From positions 1 through 64,000 of the forward strand of contig CALLWB010000046.1 in assembly GCA_938016265.1 (NCBI GenBank): DNA of 64,000 nucleotides, read 5' to 3'. Within the stretch, counting starts at the first letter, position 1. Each line of letters begins with the position of its first letter. This DNA comes from an uncultured Saprospiraceae bacterium. Its GTDB lineage: Bacteria; Bacteroidota; Bacteroidia; Chitinophagales; Saprospiraceae. Both the position numbers and the translations under genes were made by a program. The notes under the pieces were generated by a model. That model did not search any database and was not told the DNA's origin. It saw only the letters and a program-made list of their open reading frames with translations. Shown piece by piece: positions 35,043 to 45,100 of the stretch.

Positions 35043-38000
35043 ATGAAATCCTCCTTTATCCTCTTTTTTCTGGTTTCTACTTTTTTGATTTTTTCTCTTG
35101 AATCAAAAAGCCAGTCAATTACCTGGGGCCCCACCTCTCCTCCTGGAATTGCCAATGAATTGCATGTTTATTCCATTAACAGTACCAGCACATTTGAATT
35201 CACCAATGGAGTAACAGCGCTGACCAGTCCTACCATTCAAGTAGATCTTGGGGTTGGTGTCGAGTATGTATCAGGTAACCTTACATTTACTTCTACTGGG
35301 TCTGCAGTCGTTACCGAGGCCTCTGCAACCGGAGACAATCCAGCCTTGTTCAATATAAGCAATCTAGCAATTGGCGAAACGGTGTCTATCACCTTCGAAA
35401 GACAAGCAAACTGCGATGCCAGAGACCACAAAGCCAATGGAGGTACTTTCTCCGATGTTTGTCACGTCTTCGAAAATGGAACAGAAGTCATCTATGCCAA
35501 CAACAGTGGCGACCCATACACCGTCAATTATAGTGTAGTATTTGGAAACCTTGTGTTAGGGCAAGTAACCTACGCTCCAAGTTCTTCTGTCGCTGTCGGA
35601 GGAATAACCACCAGAAGTCTAACAATCACAAACGGAAGATTTGGCTCTATTGATGAATTTTGGTACATGGACACCTATGTCTCAGGAAGCTTGACCTTAT
35701 CCAACTTTATGGTGAACGGTGTCGCAATACCTGCAGCTAACGTCACCAACAATGCAGGCAATCTGTCTATTCATTTTGACCCGGCCATCATTGCCTTAAT
35801 AGACGGCAGTAATGGGACAAATGGTAATGGAGATGTGCTGTTTGAGAAGGACGAATTTTTCGAATTATCATACGATGTTACTGCACTCACCTGTGGTATC
35901 AACAACGTCCTCTCTTCCGATTTAAAAACCTACTACGGAGCAAGTGAAACCATGGAATGTGCTCCTTCCGGAGAAGGTGCTACCAGTGTCACTATATCCA
36001 ATGGTACGCCGGAAGTGGTTATTACTTCCTCTGTCAATCCTGGTATCGATTTTTGTGGCACCACCACCCATACCCTCACGATAACTAATAACGGAACAAA
36101 TGCAGACGATTTTGCCAAGGATATCATCTTTTTTATCGGACTGCGTTCTAACAACTCTCCTATTTCCACGCATAACAATGTGACGATGTGGGGAAGTACA
36201 CTACGAAACACCAAATTCTTTAGCAATATTACTCTCAATGGGAATCCAATTACTGCATCTCAAATTGGCGGCGGGAGCAATACCATGGTAGACTATATTC
36301 CACCAAACACTTTTACTACAAATGTCGATGGTCCGGGAGGACTGGAAGATCTTGATATGGATGGTTTTTTTGATGACTTAGGACCAGGAAAAAGTGTTAC
36401 TGTGGGATTCGACATGACCCTTATTCCCCAATCTCAAGCTTGTGGGACAGGAAGTATCAATTATGTTCACTGGGAACACATCTCTATGGACATCGCTTGG
36501 CTAAATCAATGCGGCAGCCTCCAAACACCTATTCGCAAGGAGTTTAACTATACGAATTTCATTAGGAATTACCTCACTTCTACCTTTACCTCAGGACCTT
36601 CAGACATTGAGGATGGTGAAAGTTTTGATGTTGCAATCAAACCACATATAACAAACAGCATAAGGTGTAATGGAGCTAACGGCAACGTTGGACCGGATGT
36701 AAAATGGACAGTAAAAGTAGTCCTTCCACCAGGAGCTTCCTTGCAAGGAGGCGCAACAACAGACCCCGCAAATGCCGCATTCAATCCATCTTTATATCAG
36801 TCAAATGATACCGTATATTACACGATAGACCGCTACAGATATGACTGGTTCACCTTTCCACTAACGTTAGATTGCAGTACTTGGGACGGCACTGCGCCGT
36901 TACCTTTTAATTTCATTACTACTTATGATTGTAATGAAGGTTGTTTCACACAGGACATTCATTGTGAAACGGTCTACGCTGCACCCCATTGCGGGCAAGG
37001 TTGTGTAGGAATTACAACGGACGATTTTACAGCAGAACGAACTACTCCTGGCTGGACAGATGCAACGATGAGCACTCCAGTTGCATTGACAAATGGAACG
37101 CATGGCCTAGATCAGGTTTTACCGTTCGATACGATAAAACTCTGTGTAAAAGGTCATATTTCAGATACCACTTCCGACAATTTACACCTACGGATTGGCT
37201 ATTCGCCAGACGCTGGGGGAGATATATTTGACTATACCAATGGAGAAATTACCATTTATGATATAGATGCTTCTTTTGGGAATATGGTCAATACCTTTCC
37301 CATCACTAGCCCGCCCACAGTAAACAATTTAGGTGGAGGGGATTATGAATGGGTGCTCGATTTGTCTGGTTATCTTGCGCAGATTGACAATATGTATCTG
37401 CTAGAATCCGCTATGGCGGCAGATTCCTTTAAGGTAACCTTGTACAGCGTATTTAATAAAAATACAGGTGCAAACTATTATTCTGTCAACAATTTTAGGG
37501 CAAACTTTTTCATGTACGACGATGTTCCAATTGAACGAAGTTGTGATAGCTACGGCTCCTCTATGAATTATACAGGATTTAGCTCTAACTCCAGTGGAGC
37601 TACTATCACTTTACAAGGATGTGAGCAAAAATCGGCAAGATCCTATGCTACCTGGCAAAATTTTTCAGGCGATATCTTTCCTAATGAATATAGACCCATA
37701 CAACGGATAGACTCCATTATCTGGGATATTCCTTCTGGTTTTAATGTGCTAAATGTTACTCCAGCTGGAACAAATGGTACCGTAAGTTATTCGTTCAATG
37801 CAGCTGGGCAAGTGGTTGGTATTCCAAACAATGATTATACCCCAAATGATTGGACCACGACCCATTATCCTGGCCACGGTATTACTTTAGGTGGCTCCTG
37901 CGAAACTGTGCCAGGTTTGAATACTGGTACTATTTATATACATCGGACATTTTACAATTATCACCCAAACACCGATATTCATCAGCCTACCTCCAACACC

Positions 38001-41000
38001 GTAAATGGAAGTCCAAGAATTACCTATATAGAACCGGATGTAATATTTACACCACTTGGCCAAATACAACCAGGAATATCTGAGACCGTAGAATGGGATA
38101 TCGAAGTTTGTAATGGAACTAGTGCAGTGAATGCAGCGTTCACCTGGATGACGTTTGATGAGACTTCAAGCGATGGTATTACTATTACAGATGTACTTGA
38201 CGTTACAACTGGCCCTTCAATGCAAATTACTACGACCAATTTAGGTGGTGGTTTGGAAATGATACCATTAGGAATCCCGGGCGGTGATTGTAAAACAATT
38301 AGGCTGGTCGCCTCTTACAGTTCTTGTGCTGCAGACAGTTTATCGTTGGAACTAGGATGGGATTGCATCGACTACCCAACAAACTTAACCGACCTTAATC
38401 AATGCGACATCCCCACCTTCTTAAGTGTGGTACCGCTTGATGCTCAAATGGCTGCGACCTTGACCAACCTCGCCGCAACTCCCATAAATCCAGCAATGCC
38501 AGCAACAGGCAACTACAATGAAAACACGATTGTAATGTGCGAGCCTTTCCCTGTTGAATTCACAATTATTAGTTCCGGGCCAGGTACGATTTACGATATC
38601 AACTTCGATATTACAATACCTGGTTTTGGCGCTGGTCTAGAATACGTGCCGAACAGTGCTACCATTGAAGTAGAAGGAATAGATGCCGCAAATATGCCAA
38701 GGCTGGTAGATCCAGCAGGAGAAACTGCCTTTGCAACAGCCACCGGTGCCACCTGGAATATTGATTTAGCAGACTTGGATAACACAAATTTCAGCCCTGG
38801 TGCTGGACTTACAGGTGCAGGAACCAATGCCAATCAAAATGAAGTTACCATCCGCTGGCAGATGCAGTCTACCTGCAACTTTACCAGTGGAGATAATATT
38901 AAAATCCAATCCTTTAGTACGGCATCCTGTTCTGGCGAATCCCAAGGATACGGAGAGACTAGTATTGGCAACAATCTAAATGTGGAAGGTATCGTTTTGC
39001 CTTACGCAGCACTTATGACCAGCAATATTACTCCACCAGGCAACTTTGTCGGGTGCGTGAATGAAAAAACGATGACCCTTGATATTTTCATTTCAGGAGG
39101 AACTACCGGAAATTCAGATTCTTTGCTTATCACACTTCCTCCCGGCTTAACTTATACTGGCAATCAAAGCTGCACAAGTGTAAATTGTCCCGTGTTTTTA
39201 GGCACTCAATTTTCACAAGGAAAGGAAGTACTCCTCTATGAATACCCATCAGGTATTTTCAATGAAGTATTGACCATAGAAGTAGACCTTGTTCCTACTG
39301 TAAATGCTGCCTGTTCTGCAGATAATATAGAAATAAAAAGTACGGTAAACGTAGGAGGAATCTCTTGCGGTCCAGCTTTATGCCCTAGCGTAAAAGTAGT
39401 TACCGGTGCGAAAGATGAAGCAATCACTGTGGAAAAAGCAGACTTCGCACTCAACTTCACAAAAATAACAGTAGACCCGAATACAGGAGTTTACAATTAT
39501 TCCATAGATGCAATTAATAACAGCAGTGATTCAGATGGTCCATTGACCCTTGATGTCTACTGCCTGGACAATTCTGGCAATCCAATTCTCCTAGGAGGAA
39601 ATGTTGGTACGATTACCATCCCTCAAACAAACAGTGGCCAAACAGCTACCGTCACTGGCATTCTTCCTGCAAATAGTTGTGTACCAGCAGATGGTCTGAT
39701 TGCTGTTTTAGATACCCTTACGGAGAATAATTCCTTAAATTGTGTCTGCAATCGAGCGGAAAACAAATACACGAATATTACGGAAGTATTACAGCCTGGA
39801 ACAATCGCACAAGACCAAACAATTTGTCCAACCGCCGACCCACTGGAAATAACCGTCACTGTAGCTGCAAGTGGTGGTGCTGGCCTACTCACCTACCAAT
39901 GGCAACAATCTGTAAACTGTACTGGTGTGTGGATGGACATCCCTGGCGAGACTGACCCAACGTTCGATCCTCCTGCATTAACTGAAACTACTTGTTACCA
40001 GCGTGTAGTGACAGAACCATGTCTTGCCGTCGCCATCAGTAACACGATAACCATAACCGTCTCAGATACAGAAGATCCTGTTATAATGTGCCCAGCACCA
40101 ATTTCTCAAAATGTAGATGCTGGAGTTTGTGGAGCAATTGTCTCCTATACGGTTACTTTTTCCGACAATTGTCCTGGAGAAACACTCACTCAAACTGCGG
40201 GACTTGCCAGTGGTGCACAATTTCCAGTTGGTACAACTACCAATATATTTATGGTGACTGACTTTACAGGGAATACCGCGACCTGTTCCTTTGACGTGAC
40301 AATTACCGATAATGAACCACCAACAGTTGTTTGTCCATCTACAATAAACCAGGGAGTAGATATGGGCACATGTGGTGCTGAAGTGAATTACAACGTAACC
40401 TCTGCAGACAATTGTCCAGGAGAAACACGCACACAAACGGCAGGACTTCCGAGTGGAGCTCAATTCCCTGTTGGTACAACAATCAATACGTTTAGGGTAA
40501 TAGATGTCGCAGGAAATGTTACCACCTGTTCCTTTAATGTAACCATCGTTGATGATGAAGCCCCAGTAGCCAACTGTCCTCAAAATGTAACTCAGACCGT
40601 CCCCCCAGGCGCCTGCAATGCCATTGTAAACTATACGGTACCAACATTCAATGACAATTGTGATGGGAATGGTCTTTTCGGCACACAGGTGGCTGGGCCA
40701 ATCAGTGGCACTGTTTTTCCTGTTGGGATTACTACCGTCACCTATTTCTACACCGATAATGCTGGAAACGGACCTGTGATTTGTTCTTTTGATGTAGAAG
40801 TGGTTGATGCCATTCCTCCCATGGCCAACTGCCAAAACATCTCGCTAGAGTTAGATGCAAATGGCACAGTATCTATAACCCCTACTGACATTGATAATAG
40901 TTCGTCTGACAATTGCGCTATTGCTTCCATGACACTTAGTCAAACTACTTTTGATTGTTCTAATAGTGGGACGATGGTGGTTATCCTTACCGTAAGTGAT

Positions 41001-41360
41001 GCTGCTGGCAATCAGAGTACCTGTTCTGCGAATGTTGTATTGGATGCCACTCCTATTCCTGACTTCGATTGTCCGACTTCTGCACTGGCCAATTGTGATG
41101 GGAATTTTGTTTTCAACTTTGACGATCTGAACCTTGCCACCGTAAACTTAGTATCGGCTGCTGTAAGTGGGTCAGCCGCGCCTTATGTACTTGGAGATAT
41201 TAGTCCTGGTGGCAATGCCTACATCGATCCGCTCAACGTTCCATTAAACATACCGCTCACATTAATTTATACCCTTCAGATTGGTAGTTGTTCGACAGCT
41301 TCCAGTTCTTGTACCTTTACAGTTGTCAAATCTAACCAAAGTAATGCTGGTGGCTTTTAA
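35043..41360 (+). CDS. Giant secreted multidomain HYR protein (2105 aa)
   Basis: Signal peptide (about 1-24, ending LESKSQS). Residues about 25-1580 are beta-sandwich repeats of the DUF11/conserved-repeat kind (VGGITTRSLTITNGRFGSID, TTHTLTITNNGTNADD). An Ig-like unit at about 1585-1675 (TYQWQQSVNCTGVWMDIPGETDPTF) precedes four HYR units (from 40065, 243-nt spacing, the last 255). A C-terminal domain (about 2002-2105) ends SNAGGF. No type A or type B T9SS tail is seen. The Ig unit, last HYR units and C-terminal domain are closely alike in the 42147 gene, so the two are paralogues sharing a back half. It is probably a surface adhesin or matrix protein. It begins a three-gene operon (gaps 136 and 11 bp). 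Confidence 0.88.
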   Translation: MKSSFILFFLVSTFLIFSLESKSQSITWGPTSPPGIANELHVYSINSTSTFEFTNGVTALTSPTIQVDLGVGVEYVSGNLTFTSTGSAVVTEASATGDNPALFNISNLAIGETVSITFERQANCDARDHKANGGTFSDVCHVFENGTEVIYANNSGDPYTVNYSVVFGNLVLGQVTYAPSSSVAVGGITTRSLTITNGRFGSIDEFWYMDTYVSGSLTLSNFMVNGVAIPAANVTNNAGNLSIHFDPAIIALIDGSNGTNGNGDVLFEKDEFFELSYDVTALTCGINNVLSSDLKTYYGASETMECAPSGEGATSVTISNGTPEVVITSSVNPGIDFCGTTTHTLTITNNGTNADDFAKDIIFFIGLRSNNSPISTHNNVTMWGSTLRNTKFFSNITLNGNPITASQIGGGSNTMVDYIPPNTFTTNVDGPGGLEDLDMDGFFDDLGPGKSVTVGFDMTLIPQSQACGTGSINYVHWEHISMDIAWLNQCGSLQTPIRKEFNYTNFIRNYLTSTFTSGPSDIEDGESFDVAIKPHITNSIRCNGANGNVGPDVKWTVKVVLPPGASLQGGATTDPANAAFNPSLYQSNDTVYYTIDRYRYDWFTFPLTLDCSTWDGTAPLPFNFITTYDCNEGCFTQDIHCETVYAAPHCGQGCVGITTDDFTAERTTPGWTDATMSTPVALTNGTHGLDQVLPFDTIKLCVKGHISDTTSDNLHLRIGYSPDAGGDIFDYTNGEITIYDIDASFGNMVNTFPITSPPTVNNLGGGDYEWVLDLSGYLAQIDNMYLLESAMAADSFKVTLYSVFNKNTGANYYSVNNFRANFFMYDDVPIERSCDSYGSSMNYTGFSSNSSGATITLQGCEQKSARSYATWQNFSGDIFPNEYRPIQRIDSIIWDIPSGFNVLNVTPAGTNGTVSYSFNAAGQVVGIPNNDYTPNDWTTTHYPGHGITLGGSCETVPGLNTGTIYIHRTFYNYHPNTDIHQPTSNTVNGSPRITYIEPDVIFTPLGQIQPGISETVEWDIEVCNGTSAVNAAFTWMTFDETSSDGITITDVLDVTTGPSMQITTTNLGGGLEMIPLGIPGGDCKTIRLVASYSSCAADSLSLELGWDCIDYPTNLTDLNQCDIPTFLSVVPLDAQMAATLTNLAATPINPAMPATGNYNENTIVMCEPFPVEFTIISSGPGTIYDINFDITIPGFGAGLEYVPNSATIEVEGIDAANMPRLVDPAGETAFATATGATWNIDLADLDNTNFSPGAGLTGAGTNANQNEVTIRWQMQSTCNFTSGDNIKIQSFSTASCSGESQGYGETSIGNNLNVEGIVLPYAALMTSNITPPGNFVGCVNEKTMTLDIFISGGTTGNSDSLLITLPPGLTYTGNQSCTSVNCPVFLGTQFSQGKEVLLYEYPSGIFNEVLTIEVDLVPTVNAACSADNIEIKSTVNVGGISCGPALCPSVKVVTGAKDEAITVEKADFALNFTKITVDPNTGVYNYSIDAINNSSDSDGPLTLDVYCLDNSGNPILLGGNVGTITIPQTNSGQTATVTGILPANSCVPADGLIAVLDTLTENNSLNCVCNRAENKYTNITEVLQPGTIAQDQTICPTADPLEITVTVAASGGAGLLTYQWQQSVNCTGVWMDIPGETDPTFDPPALTETTCYQRVVTEPCLAVAISNTITITVSDTEDPVIMCPAPISQNVDAGVCGAIVSYTVTFSDNCPGETLTQTAGLASGAQFPVGTTTNIFMVTDFTGNTATCSFDVTITDNEPPTVVCPSTINQGVDMGTCGAEVNYNVTSADNCPGETRTQTAGLPSGAQFPVGTTINTFRVIDVAGNVTTCSFNVTIVDDEAPVANCPQNVTQTVPPGACNAIVNYTVPTFNDNCDGNGLFGTQVAGPISGTVFPVGITTVTYFYTDNAGNGPVICSFDVEVVDAIPPMANCQNISLELDANGTVSITPTDIDNSSSDNCAIASMTLSQTTFDCSNSGTMVVILTVSDAAGNQSTCSANVVLDATPIPDFDCPTSALANCDGNFVFNFDDLNLATVNLVSAAVSGSAAPYVLGDISPGGNAYIDPLNVPLNIPLTLIYTLQIGSCSTASSSCTFTVVKSNQSNAGGF
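40065..41046 (+). repeat. HYR repeat array (4 units) in the 35043 gene
   Basis: Units begin at 40065, 40308, 40551 and 40806. Spacings are 243, 243 and 255 nt. Each unit starts D-x-E/A-x-P...CP and contains SDNCPGE, FPVGTT and CSF. Confidence 0.85.
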
Positions 41361-41496
41361 TTAAAAGCACAATCTACTGCTAAACAACAACTTACAGCCA
41401 CCGCAATATCAGTATATAACTGATTTTTGAGTCTAAACTCAAATTTAGTACTGAATATTACTTATATTTATCTATCAATTGAAAACCAACAGCATT

Positions 41497-42135
41497 ATGA
41501 GGATTTCTAGACTAATAGGAACAATTGCTATGTTGTTCTTTTGCTCCATGCTATTTGCTCAAAATAACTTGCCTGACAATTTTCCAAAGTTGGATGAAAA
41601 TAATCCTGCTGAATATGGAAAATCTAAAATGGAATGGGTGGAGAACAACTCGGAAGAATACAAAAGAATGGGTGGCCAAATTCTGGATGATGAACCTGCT
41701 AAGATTTCATCTGCAGAAATAAATGAGCCAGAAGTAAATATCAACTGCATTCCTGCAACTACTTCCTACCCTCCTAACATAAAATCATGGGCCCTTCAAT
41801 CAGTTACACCAATCGACAAACTTGGAACACTTTCATCTAAGGAGTTTGCCAGTATAAATGAAGAACTACAAGGAGAAGCAACGCAGGGAATCGTCTTTAA
41901 AATTGCCCCAAATGGAGAGTTGTTCACTTATTCTGATGGAGACATCAAAGGGCATTTCCAATATACAATAACAAATAAAGAACTATTGTTAACGCCCGTT
42001 AAAGAATCAGATTGTGGTCAATCTTCAAGAACTTTTGAATTGGTAGAATGGGAAAATGATCGAATTGTTTTTCTAGGGCCTGATGAGGAAGGTAGACCAA
42101 TATATTTTCAATATTCATTTTCTCCTGAGAATTAA
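41497..42135 (+). CDS. Secreted hypothetical protein between the HYR giants
   Basis: 212 aa from the ATG (MRISRLIGTIAMLFFCSMLFAQ signal peptide); an in-frame TTG 18 bp upstream adds only poor leader residues. The N-terminal mature part is acidic and helical (NFPKLDENNPAEYGKSKMEWVENNSEEYKRMGG). The C-terminal part (about 100-212) looks like a small beta barrel: GIVFKIAPNGELFTYSDGDIKG, YTITNKELLLTP, RTFELVEWENDRIVFLG. It is lipocalin-like in character only. No family was recognised. It ends 11 bp before the second HYR giant, so it must be co-transcribed with the HYR proteins, perhaps as a chaperone, anchor or processing partner. Confidence 0.8.
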   Translation: MRISRLIGTIAMLFFCSMLFAQNNLPDNFPKLDENNPAEYGKSKMEWVENNSEEYKRMGGQILDDEPAKISSAEINEPEVNINCIPATTSYPPNIKSWALQSVTPIDKLGTLSSKEFASINEELQGEATQGIVFKIAPNGELFTYSDGDIKGHFQYTITNKELLLTPVKESDCGQSSRTFELVEWENDRIVFLGPDEEGRPIYFQYSFSPEN

Positions 42136-42146
42136 CGCCATCCCCA

Positions 42147-45100
42147 ATGAGACGAATATTAACCATACTCTTATTCTTAGGAATTTCCTTGAATCTTTTT
42201 GCACAACCAGTAGATTACACCGTGAGGGTATTGCAAACGCAATGGTTTTCAACTAGCGCTTGTTCGGAAACTGGTACGGAAGAATATACTGCCAAGGCTT
42301 GGTTTTTTGATAACTTAAACGGAACAAATGTTGGAGGTACATGTATCACCTGCAACAATAATGGCAATTGTACAAACAATACAGACTACACCTTAGGAAC
42401 AAGAACAAATACCTGTGCTTCTACAGTAAGCTTACGTTTTCAAGCATGGGAAGATGATAGAGGCGGCAGATGTGACCTTAATATCAATGGCGGTATTTTT
42501 GACAATGACGACGATTGCCATTGTGGAATATCCACTGTAGCCAATATCAATTTTAGAAATAGCGGCCCAGGTTGTACCACTTATGGGTACTACGGCTGCA
42601 ATACGTCAAACCACCGATTTTTAGCTCAAATTTGTTGGAGTTATGCAGCAGGAGCGCCTACAAATGCTACTTGTGGCACTGCAACACCAGTAACTGTAGG
42701 AAATACCGCATACACCCTCCCAGCTTCAACCTGTGGCACAGACATTACCTCCTGCACCTTCAATGACAATGACGCTTTATGGTATGCCTACACCCCACAA
42801 TGTAGTTATAACGCAACTATTGCCACCTGCGGCAGTTCTTATGACACCGCTCTTTCTGTTTGGTCTACCTGTACTTCGGGAGAACTTGCTTGCAATGACG
42901 ACGCATGTGGTCTCCAATCCTCCATCACACTGAATGTAACCCAAGGAACAACCTATTACATTAGAGTCTCAGGATACAATAGTGCCTCTGGAGGAGGTAC
43001 CTTAAATATTTCTGCTCCTCCAGTACCTGCCGTTCAGGGATTCGGTTGCAACCAATGGAATGTAAATGTTTATAATGGCAATGCTTTTAACCTTGCGTCT
43101 AATGTCTATACTGGGTATTATGTTGAAGGAAACTTAACCTATGATACAAGAAACAGATATTGCAGTAACTGCTCCCCGGCTGCAGCAAGTGGTTATACAG
43201 GATGTGATCCAGGACCGGACATTCATACAGTGGTTAGTAAAAGAACTTGCTTCCCATGTGGTACTTATCAAATTGACGTTCCTAACCACGATGATGGTGC
43301 CTATTTATACATAAATGGTGCACTGGTCTGGTCGCATGCTGCCTGTTGTGATAGCCATACGAATGTCTGGACTGGCACACTTAACAATTCTTCTACTGTA
43401 GAAATGAGGCATTATGAAGGGTCTGTCGGATCTCACCAGGGATTAAGATTTATCAACGTTACCTCCGCACTGCAACCGGGATCAGTTACCACAAATCAAA
43501 CGCTATGTCCTGGAGGAGACCCAGGAACATTAACAAGCTCAAGTAACGGAAGTGGAGGGGTTGCCCCAATTAGCTATCAATGGCAGCAATCTCCAGGATG
43601 CAATGGTTCGTGGGCCAACATTTCAGGAGCCACAGGTACAACATATAACCCACCTGCATTAAACCAAACTACCTGCTATCGAAGAGTCGTCACTGACGTT
43701 TGTGGGACCAACTCGAACACCAACATCATTACCATTACAATTGCAGATACCACTCCTCCAATAATTACTTGTCCAGGCAATCAAACAATTAATGCAAATA
43801 CCAACTGTGAAGCAAATCTAGGCAACTATACTATGTTAGCTTCCACAATGGACAATTGCCCTGGAACCATCTCCGTAACGCAATCACCTTCATCAGGATC
43901 AACGATCTCCGGGCCAACTTTGGTAACGCTTACGGCTACCGATGCTGCTGGTAATTCATCAACTTGTGCCTTCTCCGTATCATTGAACGATGTAACGCCA
44001 CCAACTATTTCTTGCCCTTCAAATCTAAAGGTAAATTCGGATGCTGGAGCCTGCAATGCAGCGGTCAATTTTATGCTTCCAACAACGATGGACAATTGTC
44101 CTTTACTCACCTTTACACAGGGTAATGTTACCTATTCATATATTGGGACCTACAATGGCCATTATTATTACCTTTCTGATATTGGTCTTTCTGCGAATGC
44201 CGCAAACACTAATGCTATTGCAGCAGGTAATACTTATGGATTGGCCAGCCATTTGGTGACCATTGATGATGCAACAGAAGACCAGTTGATTTTCGATGCC
44301 GCCGTCAGCAACAACACTTCTATTTTAATTGGGTATACAGATGAGGGATCTGAAGGAAGTTTTGGCTGGTTTGGCGGATGCTGCGGTGGCGGAGGCTCAG
44401 GATACATCAACTGGGCTGCAGGAGAACCCAACAATATTAACAATGAAGACTATACCCATGTAAGACCTATTCTAGGTGGCGCCTGGAATGACTTTAATAA
44501 TAATATGGGAAGTCAATTTGTCATTGAAATGAATGGCAGTCCTAAACCTTTGGTCACTTGCTCTGCCAATTCTGGAGATACATTTCCCGTAGGCACAACA
44601 ACGGTTACCTGCACAACTACCGATAGTGGGGGAAATTCAAACAATTGTTCATTTAGTATTACTGTAGTTGACAATGAACCACCAACGCTCTCTTGTCCGG
44701 CACCAATTACTCAAAACACTACTAATGGATGCACTGCTCCCATTGCTTACGCCATTAGTTCATCTGACAATTGCGCGGGTCAAACAGTAACTCAAACAGC
44801 AGGATTACCAAGCGGTGCATTTTTCCCTTTAGGCACGACAACAAACGCTTTTACCGCAACTGATGCTTCAGGAAATACAACAACCTGTTCCTTTACCGTT
44901 ACGATAACTGACAACATGCCACCTACGATCTCTTGTCCTAGCAATATTACCCAAGGAGTTGATCCAGGCGTTTGTGGTGCAACAATTACCTATCTCACTA
45001 TTGCTGCGGATAATTGTCCTGGATTTATGGTAAATCAGACAAGCGGCCTTCCTAGCGGTTCCGTGTTTCCAGTTGGCACAACAACCAATTCTTTTACTGT

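Noticed and set aside
40062-40835. Minus-strand ORF of 257 codons inside the HYR region, and similar long antisense ORFs at 44868-46726
   Set aside because: They are antisense shadows made by the repetitive HYR codons; the plus-strand frame is continuous with clear domains.
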